Source: CADEFQ01 sp050185195 | GTDB taxonomy: Bacteria; Pseudomonadota; Gammaproteobacteria; Steroidobacterales; Steroidobacteraceae | DNA length: 64,000 bases | Assembly (NCBI GenBank): GCA_050185195.1 | Contig: JBFWZQ010000002.1 | Coordinates: 186,001-250,000, forward strand | Direction: 5' to 3' | Shown: piece by piece, positions 8,740-18,600 of the stretch | Layout: every line of letters starts with the position of its first letter | Position numbering within the stretch: position 1 is the first letter of the stretch | Made by a program: the position numbers and the translations under genes | The notes under the pieces: generated by a model | Told to the model about the DNA's origin: nothing | Databases searched by the model: none | What the model saw: only the letters and a program-made list of their open reading frames with translations

Positions 8740-9645
8740 TCAAAGCCTGCGGCTCTCCACGATGCGCTTCAGTTCCTTCAGAAACAGGATCGAGTCGGGC
8801 GAGCGGGTGCTGTTCTTGCGATAGAACACCACCGTCGGTCGGGTCCAGCGTTCGGCGTCCACGTCGATCGCCACCAGGTGCCCCGAGGCGACATCGCGAC
8901 GCACCGTCTCGGCAGGCAGGATGAACAGCGCATCACACTGCATCACGAAGCTGATCGCGAACGACACGGAATCCGTGCGAAATTCCGGCATGGGCGCATC
9001 GAGGCCGGCGGCCCGAAAGCTCGCTGCCACGTCCTCGGAAACGCGGTCTTCGTCGGCCCCGGCGATCCACGGGAACTCGAGCAGCCTTGCCAGCGGCACC
9101 CGCTCGAGGCCCGCAAGCGGATGACCGGCGCGCGCGTACACGCGGTACTGCTCGACCTGCATCACCCGATAGTCAATCAGCCTGTCGACAACGTCGGTCG
9201 TCATGATGCTGACCACGACATCGAGCTTGCCATTCATCAGCAGTGGCACCATTGCCTCGTAGGTGCCTTCGAGGACGGTGACGGAAACAGTCGGATTGCG
9301 CGCCCACACAGCGAGCACCGCCTCCACCACGATCTTGGTCGCGGCGGCCGCCCCCGCGCCCACGACGAGTTGATTGGTACCCGCGCCAAGAAGCATGTCG
9401 AGCGAGCGGCGCAGGCTGCGCGCCTCGGCGTCGATGTTGCGCGCATAGTTCGCGATCTGCTCGGCAAACAGTGTCGGCTTCACCGAGCGAGTGTCGCGGT
9501 CGAACAGGCGCACACCGAGATGCTCCTCGAAGCGCCGGATGCTCTTGCTGAGGGCCTGCGGAGTGATGCCGCATGAATCCGCCGCGCGCCAGTAGCTTTT
9601 GGTCTCCATCAGCGCCAGGAAGTGGCGCAGTTGCCTCATCTCCAT
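8740..9645 (-). CDS. LysR-family transcriptional regulator
   Basis: The 301-residue protein begins with a winged helix-turn-helix (MRQLRHFLALMETKSYWRAA, then SKSIRRFEEHLGVRLFDRD, residues 3-60). The effector-binding domain follows from about residue 90. It lies directly upstream of, and co-directional with, the receptor-amidohydrolase operon, and diverges from the VOC gene with only 15 bases between start codons. It is the likely sensor for the operon's substrate. An alternative ATG two codons in (9639) is possible. The promoters of this gene and the VOC gene must lie at least partly inside each other's coding sequence. Confidence 0.93.
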   Translation of the reverse strand: MEMRQLRHFLALMETKSYWRAADSCGITPQALSKSIRRFEEHLGVRLFDRDTRSVKPTLFAEQIANYARNIDAEARSLRRSLDMLLGAGTNQLVVGAGAAAATKIVVEAVLAVWARNPTVSVTVLEGTYEAMVPLLMNGKLDVVVSIMTTDVVDRLIDYRVMQVEQYRVYARAGHPLAGLERVPLARLLEFPWIAGADEDRVSEDVAASFRAAGLDAPMPEFRTDSVSFAISFVMQCDALFILPAETVRRDVASGHLVAIDVDAERWTRPTVVFYRKNSTRSPDSILFLKELKRIVESRRL

Positions 9646-9660
9646 TGCCGAGGAATAATC

Positions 9661-10167
9661 ATGAGCCGCACAGGACCCGTCAAGCGCATCACGATTTGGG
9701 TGCGCGATATCGAGCGTTCACTCGCGCTGTATCGTGGCCTGCTCGACTTCGAGGTGGTCGAGGACAAAACGCTCGCCGGACCCGCCATCATGGGCATGGT
9801 GGGCTACCAGGACGGCCGCCTGCGCATGGTGCACCTGGCGAGCGCCGGCACCGACTACGGCTGGATCGGCCTCTATGCGCTGCAGGGGGCGACGCCCACC
9901 CCCGATTCATTGCCGCCGCCGCGCAACGACCGATTGTCTCTTGGCCAGGCCGCCATCGTGTTGACTACATCGAAGTTCGGCGCCATCGCGCGCGACCTCG
10001 AAGTGCAGGGATACGAATTCGTGGTGCGCCCGCAGGTGTATGTCAAGCCGACCGACAGCCCGCGAATGCCCGCTGGACGCTACACTGAAATGATCTTTCT
10101 CGATCCCGACGGCATTCCGGTGAGCGTGATGGGCTATGAGCCGCTCGCGCAAGCACCAGCCGGATGA
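9661..10167 (+). CDS. VOC-family protein (glyoxalase/dioxygenase superfamily)
   Basis: The ATG at 9661 has a GAGGA Shine-Dalgarno sequence 7 bases upstream. The 168-residue product starts with a beta-alpha-beta module (VKRITIWVRDIERSLALYRG) and ends with TEMIFLDPDGIPV, the usual VOC C-terminal strand with a potential metal-ligand Glu. The first strand lacks the common His ligand, so metal binding is uncertain. It diverges from lysR and may act on the same compound as the amidohydrolase. Confidence 0.85.
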   Translation: MSRTGPVKRITIWVRDIERSLALYRGLLDFEVVEDKTLAGPAIMGMVGYQDGRLRMVHLASAGTDYGWIGLYALQGATPTPDSLPPPRNDRLSLGQAAIVLTTSKFGAIARDLEVQGYEFVVRPQVYVKPTDSPRMPAGRYTEMIFLDPDGIPVSVMGYEPLAQAPAG

Positions 10168-10180
10168 CCCGGCCGGTGCT
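10152..10180. terminator. Hairpin between convergent genes
   Basis: AGCACCAGCCGG and CCGGCCGGTGCT can pair with one mismatch around a five-base loop, giving a GC-rich 12-bp stem at the end of the VOC gene and 27 bases before the end of the convergent membrane-protein gene. There is no T-tract on either side, so an intrinsic terminator is plausible but not proven. Confidence 0.4.
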
Positions 10181-10206
10181 CGCGCTCCTCGGCTATCAGC
10201 ATGTGC

Positions 10207-11031
10207 TCAGGGGTTGCCCGTGCCCTTCCAGGTGACGCCCCGCCAGGTGAGGTAGATCGCGCCGGCAAAGGCGAGATAGACGCCGATGCCGATCGAGACG
10301 GCCTTCCTCATTTCAGCGGCCGCTTGCCGCGCCGACTCTTCCGCCATTTTCCGGAACTCGTCGCCACCGAACGACGATGCGGCTTCCAGGCCCTCGCTGA
10401 ACTGCGCGTTCATCTTCGTCCACGCAAGGAGCAGGACGAGCAGCATCAGCACGAGCGGCGACGCCATCGCGTAGCCGGCGCGCGGATGCTTCCAGACATA
10501 CGGCAGCAGCACCGCAAGCAACGCGACGAAACACAACAATCCGTACACGCCCGTGCTGCCGCCGCCCATCATCGCGGCGGCTCCGCTGTTGAGGTACTTC
10601 AGCCCTTCGTAGAAAGTCACCGAGCTCTTGCCCAGCAGGTTCATGTCCACCGAAATCGCCGGCAGGAAATACCACCCGATGATCACGGCAAGCAGCGCGC
10701 CGAGGACCGGATAACCGATCCGCTTCGCGTATTCCTGGATCACCGGCAGGCCCTTGGCCTGGAATTCGGCAGCCACCTGCTTCGCCTTCTCCTGCGCCAC
10801 GCCGATGGCCTGCGCCGCCTGTTCGCCGGCGACGCTGCCGCCGCTCACGTTGCGCAATGCGACCAGCTTGCCGGCGTCGTCGAACTCGACGTCGACCGTC
10901 ATGTTCACCTTCGGCGCGAACTCCGACTTCCACATGCCTTCGAGCCGGAATGGATGCTGGTTGCCGTCGACAAACACCAGTCCCTCCCCGGTGCTCGTAT
11001 CCCGGAGGATACGTCCCCTCTTGATCGTCAT
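10207..11031 (-). CDS. Membrane protein with N-terminal small barrel-like domain
   Basis: The 274-residue protein begins with a domain of about 65 residues (GRILRDTSTGEGLVFVDGNQ onward) whose strand pattern resembles a cold-shock or OB-like barrel. A charged helix follows, then membrane spans near 105-125, 155-180 and 185-205, and a last span near 245-265 after an Ala/Glu-rich amphipathic helix. I do not recognise the family. It could be the last gene of the leftward operon below 14.2 kb, 103 bases after its neighbour. Confidence 0.75.
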   Translation of the reverse strand: MTIKRGRILRDTSTGEGLVFVDGNQHPFRLEGMWKSEFAPKVNMTVDVEFDDAGKLVALRNVSGGSVAGEQAAQAIGVAQEKAKQVAAEFQAKGLPVIQEYAKRIGYPVLGALLAVIIGWYFLPAISVDMNLLGKSSVTFYEGLKYLNSGAAAMMGGGSTGVYGLLCFVALLAVLLPYVWKHPRAGYAMASPLVLMLLVLLLAWTKMNAQFSEGLEAASSFGGDEFRKMAEESARQAAAEMRKAVSIGIGVYLAFAGAIYLTWRGVTWKGTGNP

Positions 11032-11134
11032 GACTGCCCTCCCTTGCGGTCGTCTGGACTGCGACCTGCGCGAACGCTACCACCGACCCGTCGGGCGTCG
11101 CCAGTCCGCCCGGTCGCACCGCCTTGCGTCACGC

Positions 11135-12379
11135 CTACTTCCCCTTGAGCTTCTTGAAGAGGCCAAAGACCTGGGTCGCCACGTCCTGCACCTCCTGCGC
11201 TTCCGCCGGGAGGGCCCCCGCGGCCGCGGGCAGACCTGCCGCAGCGGGCAGGCCGGGCGACGCGGCACTGGCAAACGAGCCGGCCGCCAGGTGCTGGAAG
11301 TTGAGGCTGTTCTCGCGCACGGTCTGCACCTGTTGGCCCGGAAGGATCGCCAGTTCGTCGATCACGACGTCGTAGTCCCAGGCGTTGCCGATCGGCGGCT
11401 TCGTGCCGAAACGGTACAGGTTGAAGGTGGCGTTGCGGCCCTGGCCGGGCTGCAGCTGGAACTGGGTGTCGGCACCGCGGTTGGTCACGTAGCCGATCCC
11501 CTTCGCGCTGCGATCGGGGGCGCCCGAGCGGCCCCAGTAGTACTGGTTGCCGAAGTTGTCGATGCCCGCGCTCGACGCCGGTTTGTACCCGAGCACGACC
11601 GGTTTGTCGCTCACGTTGCGGAAGTGGATGTTGAGCGTGACGTGGTGCAGCTCATCGCCCCTGGCCACCGCCGTCGAGGTGAGACTCACGACGTCCGCCG
11701 TGAACGTGCCGGCGTCGTAGCAGCGCGGCGATCCGCCGCAGGGGTCGGGCGCCCCGCCGGGTGCGGGTGCGGTTGCCATGGCGGCTGCGGGCGCCGTGGA
11801 GGCAGCGGCGACGGTCGGCGCGCTGGCCGGCGCGGCACCTGCCTGCGCCGCGACGCTGCCCTCCGCGAGATGGGAAAAGTGGATGGCATGCTCCGCCCCG
11901 AGCTTGAACTGCCCGCCTGCGACTTCGTTCATTTCACGCACGGCCAGGTCGAGCTCATAGGTGACCCCGATAATCGTGTTGCCCGGGGCCCAGATCAGCT
12001 CGACGCGCGTGTCGCCGGCCTCCCCCGGGGCGAGCAGGAACTTCGGATCGAAGCCGCTGCCCGTGATGACGCCCATGCCACGCACGGCCTGGGGGTTGTC
12101 GACCACGTAACGATTGCCACGCTCGTCGAGCGCCACGCCGGACTGGTACACGTAGCCGAGCGCGAGCGGCTTGTCGGTCTTGTTCCGGAAGTTGATCGTC
12201 GCGGTCAACACGCGGAATCGCCCGCTCTTGCTGACGCGGAAGTTGTCCACGTTGGCGACGAAGGCGCGCGTTTCCTCGCAGTAGGGCTTGCCAGCGCAGG
12301 CCCCCGCCGCGATGACGGGCGTCGCGCATGACAGGGCAAGGACTGGCAGCAGCCAGGCAAGCGGGCGTTGCAGTTTCAT
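11135..12379 (-). CDS. Exported protein with two tandem copies of one domain
   Basis: The 414-residue precursor has a signal peptide (cleavage near VIAAG), then two related units at about residues 28-170 and 213-370. Each begins with C.G.P.C (CAGKPYCEE; CGGSPRCYD), then FxADV or FxANV, an (I/H)FRN..DKP(L/V).LGY block, D..GN.Y, G.G.V/I, LxPG and a terminal EL/DEL-containing strand. A Pro/Ala-rich linker joins them and a short Ala-rich segment with KKLKGK ends the protein. The paired Cys residues suggest a disulfide in each unit in the periplasm. The function is unknown. Confidence 0.82.
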   Translation of the reverse strand: MKLQRPLAWLLPVLALSCATPVIAAGACAGKPYCEETRAFVANVDNFRVSKSGRFRVLTATINFRNKTDKPLALGYVYQSGVALDERGNRYVVDNPQAVRGMGVITGSGFDPKFLLAPGEAGDTRVELIWAPGNTIIGVTYELDLAVREMNEVAGGQFKLGAEHAIHFSHLAEGSVAAQAGAAPASAPTVAAASTAPAAAMATAPAPGGAPDPCGGSPRCYDAGTFTADVVSLTSTAVARGDELHHVTLNIHFRNVSDKPVVLGYKPASSAGIDNFGNQYYWGRSGAPDRSAKGIGYVTNRGADTQFQLQPGQGRNATFNLYRFGTKPPIGNAWDYDVVIDELAILPGQQVQTVRENSLNFQHLAAGSFASAASPGLPAAAGLPAAAGALPAEAQEVQDVATQVFGLFKKLKGK

Positions 12380-12391
12380 CGTGTGCTTCCT

Positions 12392-13588
12392 CTAGTTGGC
12401 AGCCGTGGCAGCCGTGGCCCAGGCCACGTCGGTCAGCGTGAGGTCGAGTGAGCCGGCCCGCACGTCGCTGTAGCCGAAGCTGAGCGTGTTGCCGTAGGGG
12501 CCGATCCGCAGCGTGAGTGCCGGGCCGAGTTTCGGATCCTTCGCCCCCCAGGACAGTTCCGGCGTGTTGCCGCCGCTGACGGACGCGGCCGGCCCGAAGC
12601 GCGCGACCGCCGCGGCCCGCGCCTGCTCGTAGTCGAAGCGCGGCAGTACACGCTGGATGCGCACCTGCCGCACGATGCCGTCCTTGTCGTAGTAGGCCCG
12701 CAGGCAGACATCGCCCGGCACCGGCTCCACGTCGTGCTGCGCCTGGACGTAGATACAGCGCATCATGTCGAGTTCGATGGTGCCGGCAAACCGCGGGTCG
12801 TCGTCCGAGCGGGGGCCGCGCGGCGTGCGCTGCGGCTTGCGGTAGAGCCGCGTGATCGCGGCCTCCAGGTCGTCCGCGTCGACGCCGATGCGCAGGCCGG
12901 CCACGTCGACCGCCCGCGGATCGAACGCCTTGGCCGGCGCGGCGGGCGCAGCCGAGAAGCTCGGCGTGGAGAGCACCGTGCCGTCGGTATCGGTCGTCTT
13001 CGCTGACACGAGCACTGCGCGCACCACGTACTGGCCGTCCACCGCACCCGCGGGATCGCCGTCGCCCACGATCCGGAACTTCACCGAGGTCACCACGCTG
13101 CGACTGCCGTCGCGCATGATGCGTCCGTCGAATTCGCGCGCCTCCTCCTTCGGCATGCCGATCGCGCGCGCCTGCGCGGCGTTGGCGAACACGACGCGAT
13201 ACTGCTGGCCGTTGAACTCGACCGGCATGTAGGCGCCCGGCTCGAAGATGGCAATCGAGAACTCGCCCTTGTCGTGGTCGTAGTCGCTGATCGAATTCTG
13301 GATGTCGGTCGCGAACTCGATGCGGTCGCTGCCGGCATCCAGCACTGCGCGCACCCGCGCCACCTCCTGCTTCAGCACGTCGGGCCGGTCGAAGCCGGAG
13401 GCGCGCGACACCACCATCGACGTCGCGGCATATCGATCGACGTCGAAGGGTTTGCCAGAAAGCTCGTGGTAGGTGAGCGCGAACTGCTCCGGATCGAAAT
13501 CACGGCCGGCGGCCATTGCGTCGCCCGTGGCAGATGCACCGACGAGCAGCACGACGGACAGGGTGAACCATGCAGGCAGCGCTTTCAT
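12392..13588 (-). CDS. Exported protein of unknown function
   Basis: The ATG at 13588 overlaps the TGA of the upstream lipoprotein gene (ATGA). The 398-residue product has a signal peptide (MKALPAWFTLSVVLLVGASA, cleavage near AMAAG). The mature part appears to have two sections: residues 28-220 with many short strands, and a C-terminal section from about 240 (VDVAGLRIGVDADDLEAAI) with a pair of Cys residues (DMMRCIYV and GDVCLRAYY). No catalytic motif is recognised. It is translationally linked to a lipoprotein gene and probably acts in the periplasm. Confidence 0.82.
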   Translation of the reverse strand: MKALPAWFTLSVVLLVGASATGDAMAAGRDFDPEQFALTYHELSGKPFDVDRYAATSMVVSRASGFDRPDVLKQEVARVRAVLDAGSDRIEFATDIQNSISDYDHDKGEFSIAIFEPGAYMPVEFNGQQYRVVFANAAQARAIGMPKEEAREFDGRIMRDGSRSVVTSVKFRIVGDGDPAGAVDGQYVVRAVLVSAKTTDTDGTVLSTPSFSAAPAAPAKAFDPRAVDVAGLRIGVDADDLEAAITRLYRKPQRTPRGPRSDDDPRFAGTIELDMMRCIYVQAQHDVEPVPGDVCLRAYYDKDGIVRQVRIQRVLPRFDYEQARAAAVARFGPAASVSGGNTPELSWGAKDPKLGPALTLRIGPYGNTLSFGYSDVRAGSLDLTLTDVAWATAATAAN

Positions 13589-13965
13589 CGATCGCCCTCC
13601 GGAGCCTGGTACTTGCGCAGCGGCGCGCGCTGCCCACTCGAGAACACGAGGATCGGCTGCCCACCCTGCGCCTCGATACGCAGCGCGAGATCGCCCGCCA
13701 GTTTCGCGGCGGCCACGGCGCCCTCGGCCGGCGCCGGTTCGAGTTTCGTGGTCGCGGTGTAGATCTCGTCGTCGTCGAGCACGAAGCGGTGCATGCCATA
13801 GAGAAAAGCGAGCACCTGCGCATCCGGCGGCGACGCCGGGTCGATCGACCAGACATCTCCGCCCGAGCCGGGCAGCGTGGCCGCCGCCTGGTTGCCGGAT
13901 GGCTGCGACCCGCAACCAGCGAGCCCGAGGGCGACGAGCGCCAGCGCCAGTGGCCGCGCGCTCAC
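13585..13965 (-). CDS. Small lipoprotein
   Basis: The GTG at 13965 overlaps the TGA of the upstream gene (GTGA). The 126-residue precursor starts with a short charged segment, a hydrophobic stretch and the lipobox LGLAGC, so the mature protein should be lipid-anchored at Cys18. The mature portion is about 109 residues, with DAQVLAFLYGMHRFVLDDDE in the middle. No known family is recognised. It is coupled to genes on both sides. Confidence 0.78.
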   Translation of the reverse strand: MSARPLALALVALGLAGCGSQPSGNQAAATLPGSGGDVWSIDPASPPDAQVLAFLYGMHRFVLDDDEIYTATTKLEPAPAEGAVAAAKLAGDLALRIEAQGGQPILVFSSGQRAPLRKYQAPEGDR

Positions 13966-14222
13966 GACTTGCACCGGATTTCGACGACCTTGCGATTGCA
14001 GCGCGCGTCGCCGGTGAATTGCCCCGCGCCGCTCTGCGAGCACACGCCCTGCAGCATCCCGCGACCGAGGGAGAACTTGTCCGGATTGGCGAGTTCGGCC
14101 TTGAAGTCCTGGTCGTCGAGGTCGTTGCAGGTCATCAGCACCTGCGGCAGCTCGATCCAGCGACCCCGGTCGCAGGCGGAAAGCCCGCCCACGGCGGCGA
14201 GCAACGCAAGCATGCTTTTCAT
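13962..14222 (-). CDS. Small lipoprotein, first gene of the leftward operon
   Basis: The ATG at 14222 has a GGGGG stretch upstream. The 86-residue product begins MKSMLALLAAVGGLSAC, a lipoprotein signal with lipobox LSAC at residues 14-17. The mature part has four further Cys residues (VLMTCND, QGVCSQS, DARCNRK, EIRCKS), enough for two disulfides. It diverges from the sigma-factor operon and shares a 151-base promoter region with it. The function is unknown. Confidence 0.75.
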   Translation of the reverse strand: MKSMLALLAAVGGLSACDRGRWIELPQVLMTCNDLDDQDFKAELANPDKFSLGRGMLQGVCSQSGAGQFTGDARCNRKVVEIRCKS

Positions 14223-14283
14223 CGGGCAGCCCCCTGTGTCATTCGGCGCATCCATGCACTGCAAGACGCACGTCGCCGCGATT

Positions 14284-14313
14284 TGTCAGGGCTGCGCGCG
14301 CGTCGGCCTGACA
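14284..14313. promoter_or_regulatory. Inverted repeat between divergent operons
   Basis: TGTCAGG at 14284-14290 is mirrored by CCTGACA at 14307-14313. The outer seven bases pair perfectly, and 12 of 15 positions pair over the whole dyad. It lies between the lipoprotein operon and the sigma-factor/CHAT operon, 61 bases upstream of the sigma gene. A shared operator is plausible. Confidence 0.45.
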
Positions 14314-14373
14314 TCCGCCATCCGGACCCGTCCTTCATGACATGCGGAATCTTCAGCGCGTCTCCGGTACGCT

Positions 14374-14997
14374 GTGCCGGGGACACGGTTGGACAAAGAA
14401 CAATTCATCCGGGCCTGCCGCGAGGGTGGCAGCGCCCTCGAGCAAGCCATGCGCGCGCTCGACCGGGAGCATTTCGCGGCGCTGTATCGCGAGTGCCGCC
14501 GCGCCGTGCGCGATGCGCCCACCGCGCGCGACCTGGTGCAGGACACCTTCATCAAGGTCTGGCAGCGCTGCGCGAGTTTCCACGGCGACTCCGAACTGCT
14601 GCCCTGGTTGCGCGCCATCCTGCGGCACACGATGCTCGACAGCTTCCGCCGGCGCGACCGGGCGCTGTCGCTGGACGACACCGTGCTGAGCGAGGAAATC
14701 GAGCGCAAGCTCATCGAGCTGTCGGCGCACGCGACCGCGACCCCGCTCGGCGACGCGCAGGCGAGTGAGTACCGTGAAGTCTTCCAGCGCTGCTGGGAAG
14801 CCTTCGAGCGCGACTGCCCGACCCACGCGGCCGTGATCGCCTGGATAGGCGAAGACGGGCTCGGCAACGAGGAGATCGCAGGTCTGCTCGGCCGCAGCCC
14901 CGGCGCGACGCGCGAGTTCGTTTCGCAGTGTCGCAAGAAGGCGCGCGTCTACCTGGCCGAGTGGTACCAGCTGGTCTTTGGAGCGCAGGCGTCATGA
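14374..14997 (+). CDS. ECF-type RNA polymerase sigma factor
   Basis: The protein of up to 207 residues has sigma region 2 (ARDLVQDTFIKVWQR, about 51-65, then PWLRAILRHTMLDSFRRRD) and region 4 (LGNEEIAGLLGRSPGATREF with FVSQCRKKARVYL) near the C-terminus. It should direct polymerase to a small regulon. The start is uncertain: GTG at 14374 is the longest reading, but TTG at 14389 has GGGGA six bases upstream and gives MDKEQFIRAC. The stop overlaps the next start (ATGA), as expected when a sigma factor is co-translated with its membrane partner. Confidence 0.9.
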   Translation: MPGTRLDKEQFIRACREGGSALEQAMRALDREHFAALYRECRRAVRDAPTARDLVQDTFIKVWQRCASFHGDSELLPWLRAILRHTMLDSFRRRDRALSLDDTVLSEEIERKLIELSAHATATPLGDAQASEYREVFQRCWEAFERDCPTHAAVIAWIGEDGLGNEEIAGLLGRSPGATREFVSQCRKKARVYLAEWYQLVFGAQAS

Positions 14998-15620
14998 GCG
15001 ACGAAGCCGACGACCAGGCCTGGCTCGAGGCACTCGCCGGCCGTGCAGCGGGCGACGCGCCGGCGGATCGCGCGGGCGCCGCCGCACGCCGTGAAGCGCA
15101 GGCGCTGCGCGCGGCGCTGCTCGCCCGCACGCGCGTCGACGAACCCTCGTTGCAACACGAAATCGACCCCGATGCCACGGTGCGTGCGACCCGGCTCCTC
15201 GACCGCGCCCGGCGCGATGAATTCCTTGCGGCCGCGCTCGCGCGAAGACCGGCCCCATCGGCAGCCCGGCGCGTCGGCACCTGGGGCGCCCTGCTCGCGG
15301 CTGGCCTCGCCGGCCTCGCGGTCGCCCTCATGTGGACACTACGCCCGACGCCCGACGCGCCGGTCGAACGCGGCGCGCCCGACGCCATCCATCGCATGGT
15401 CGCCGACGACCCGCACGCGCTGCGCAGCGAGATCATCGCCGCGCTGCGCGACGCGGGCGTCGAGTCGACGGCCTACGAGCGCTTCGGTCGCGCAGGAGTC
15501 GATGCCGACCTGCCCCGCCCGCTCACGCCAGCCGTGCGCGCCATCCTCGACCACTACGGCATTGCAGCGCCCGCGGATGGCGTGCTGCGCATCGAGATCA
15601 CGGGCCGGGGCGATCCGTGA
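14994..15620 (+). CDS. Single-span membrane protein, putative anti-sigma factor
   Basis: The 208-residue product has an acidic and Ala/Arg-rich N-terminal part (residues 1-97), one membrane span near 98-117 (LLAAGLAGLAVALMW) and a C-terminal part of about 90 residues with no known motif. No classical zinc anti-sigma motif is present. It overlaps the sigma gene by four bases (ATGA) and the CHAT gene by four (GTGA). Gene order and topology fit a membrane-bound partner of the sigma factor, but this is inference. Confidence 0.8.
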   Translation: MSDEADDQAWLEALAGRAAGDAPADRAGAAARREAQALRAALLARTRVDEPSLQHEIDPDATVRATRLLDRARRDEFLAAALARRPAPSAARRVGTWGALLAAGLAGLAVALMWTLRPTPDAPVERGAPDAIHRMVADDPHALRSEIIAALRDAGVESTAYERFGRAGVDADLPRPLTPAVRAILDHYGIAAPADGVLRIEITGRGDP

Positions 15621-18600
15621 CGAGGCGGTTCCTCGCGCTGCTGCTGTGCCTGCACGCGCTGGCCGGCGTGTCCGCCCGGGCCTTCGACCTGCCGCCCGCC
15701 TGTGCGAAGCAAGCGCCCTATCCCGACACGACGACACCCGTCGCCGAGCTGCGAAAGAAGGTCGAGGCCATCGGCGAAAGCGATCCGATGGAAGCCGTGC
15801 GCATCCTGTGCACGACCCTGCCGCGTGCCGCACGCGCACTGGGGCCCGCTTCGCTCGACTTCGCCTGGTGGGTACAGACGCTCGCCACGCCGCTGATCGC
15901 CTACATGGACGAATTCGCCGAGGCGGTCCCGCTGCTCCAGTACGTCACGCCGATCTACGAGCGACAGCTTGGCCCGAATGCTCCGGAGATCGCCGAGATC
16001 CACGTCGCCTACGGCTGGATCGCCTTTCGGCGCGGGCACCTCGCCGAGGCCGGCGACGAGTGGGAACGCGCACTGCACATCCGCGAGCGCGCGCCGGGCG
16101 CGAAGCAGGTTGAATTGCAGAAGGCGCTCGTCGGGCTCGCGCAGGTGCGCGTCGCGCAGCGACGGTTCGCGGATGCCCGCGCGCTGCTCGTGCGCGCGCA
16201 GGGCATCCTCGCGCAGAACGGCGAGACGATCAGCGAGGCAGCCGGCGCGATCGAGAACACGCTCACCAACATCGCGATGCGCGAGGAGGACTACCCGGCC
16301 GCGCGCCGCTCCGCCGAGGCACAACTGCGCATCGAACTGGCACTGCGTGCGCAACGCGGCCCGGCCCAGCCCGTCACGGCGTACACGCTCTACGGGCAGG
16401 TGCTCGAGAAGCTCGACGAGTACGAGGAGGCTGAAGCCGCCCTGCGCGAAGCGGTCCGCCTCGCCGAAGCCACCGATGGCCCGCTGCAGCGGCACTACCT
16501 GACGGCGCTCACGCACCTCGGTGCCCTGCTCGGCGCGCGCGGCAAGCCGCAGCAGGCACTGCCCTTCGCCCAGCGCGCGCTCACGGTCGGCATCCAGCAG
16601 CTCGGCCCGGATGCCCCGAAGCTCGCGGGCGTGCTGACCACGCTGGCCGAAATCGAGCGCACGCTCGGCAAGTTGCCGCAGGCGCTCGCGCACCACGAGC
16701 GCACCGGCCAGCTCATTGCGGCGCACGGCGCCGACGTGGAGCGCCAGGTCCAGGTGCGCCATTACCGGGACCTCGGTCTCCTGCAGTCCCAGCTCGGCGC
16801 GGCGGACGATGCACGGGCCTCGCTCACGACAGGCCTGCAGGTCGCGGGCGAGGATCCGGCGCTGTCGACCGAACGCGCGGGCGTGCTGCTTGCGCTCGCG
16901 CTCCTCGACGCCGCCACCGATGCCACGCGCGCTCGCGCGCGGCTCTCGCAAGCGCTCGCGCTCTATGCCGCCCGCCTGCCGGCGGGCCACCCCACCCTGC
17001 TGCGCGTCGTCAATGACCTGTGCGGGATCGACGTGCGCACGCAGCCCGCGACGGCCCCGAACTGCCTCGACGCGCAGCGGCGCCTCGCAGCCGCGCGCGA
17101 GGTCGAGCCGGGGCTGCGCCATGCGGTGTACGCCAATGAAAGCGCGCTCGCGGAAGCACGCGGCGACGGCCAGGCCGCGTGGTCGCTTGCGGTGCGCGCC
17201 CTGTCGGCCGCGGCCACGCTCGGCACACCGGCGCCCGAATGGCAGGCGCAGTACCGGCTCGCCACGTTGCTGCGGGACCGCGGCGATGTGGCACTCGCGA
17301 TTTTCTTCGGCAAGCAGGCGATCGACGGCATCGAGAAGCTGCGCGCCGGGTTCACCGACGACACGCGGGCGCTGCAGGCCGGTTTCCTGCGCGACAAGGT
17401 GGCCGTCTATCGTGCCGTGGCCGACTGGCTGATGCAGGCCGGGCGCATGGACGAGGGCCTGCAGGTACTCGACCTGTTGAAGGCACAGGAACTCTACGAC
17501 TTCGCCCTGCGCGGCGAACCACGGCCCGTTTCGCGCAAAGAACGCGTGGCCCTGACGGAAGGCGAGCGCCGCCTGCGAACGCTCTACCTGCGCCTGCTGG
17601 GCGCGGATGCACGCGCCGGCGCGGAGATCGATGCGCTCGCCCGTCGTCGCGACGCAGGCCGGATCAGCCCGCGGGAAAGCAGCCGCCTCGACCAGCTCCT
17701 CGAAGGCCAGGACACCACCGAGGCCGACCGGGCGCAACGCATCGACGCCTTCATCGCCAGCGAATCGGGGCACGAGCCCGCCCCGTCGCGACGCCGGATC
17801 TCGACACAACGCCTCGCGCACGAAATGCAGCGCTTTGGCGACGACAGCGCGATCGGCGTCTACCTGATGACCGAACACCATGTGCGCCTGCTCGTCGCCA
17901 CGCGCGCCGGGCAGTTCGAGCAGGTCGTCGACATCGACGCACCGACGTTGCGGGGCGAAATCGGCAGGCTGCTCGACGCCATCGGCCGCAAGGAGGACAT
18001 CCGGTCGCGCTCGCGCAGCCTGTACGACCTGCTCGTGCGCCCGCTCGCCGACGCCGCGCGCCAGGCCGGCGCGAAGCGCCTCGTGTTGTGGCCGGATGAC
18101 GTGCTGCGCTACGTCCCCTTCGCCGCACTCCACGACGGCAACCGGTATCTCGTCGAGGACTTTGCGATCCAGATGTACGCCGACAGGGGCGGCCAGCAGT
18201 TCGCGCCCGCCGCGGCGCGGACCCACCTCGCGGTGCGCGCCCTCGGCGTGACGCGCAGCGTCGGCGGCTACCAGGCGTTGCCGGCCGTGGCCGATGAGCT
18301 CTGTTATATCGTGCGCGGCCCCATCACCGGCCTCGACGCCCCCGGCAAGGCCTGCCCCGCGCCGGCCGTCGGCGATGGCGCCCTGCCCGGCCAGGGTTTC
18401 GCCAACGCGGCCTTCACGGAGGCCCGGCTCGACGGACTGCTCGACGGCCCGCATGACTTCTCGGTGCTGCACCTCGGCACGCACTTCAACCTGCGGCCGG
18501 GCAACGCGCTGCGTTCCTTCCTGCTGCTCGGCGACGGCGGGCAGCTCACCCTCGACCGGATCCGGGAACTCGATTTCTCCGGCATCGAGCTCGCCACGCT

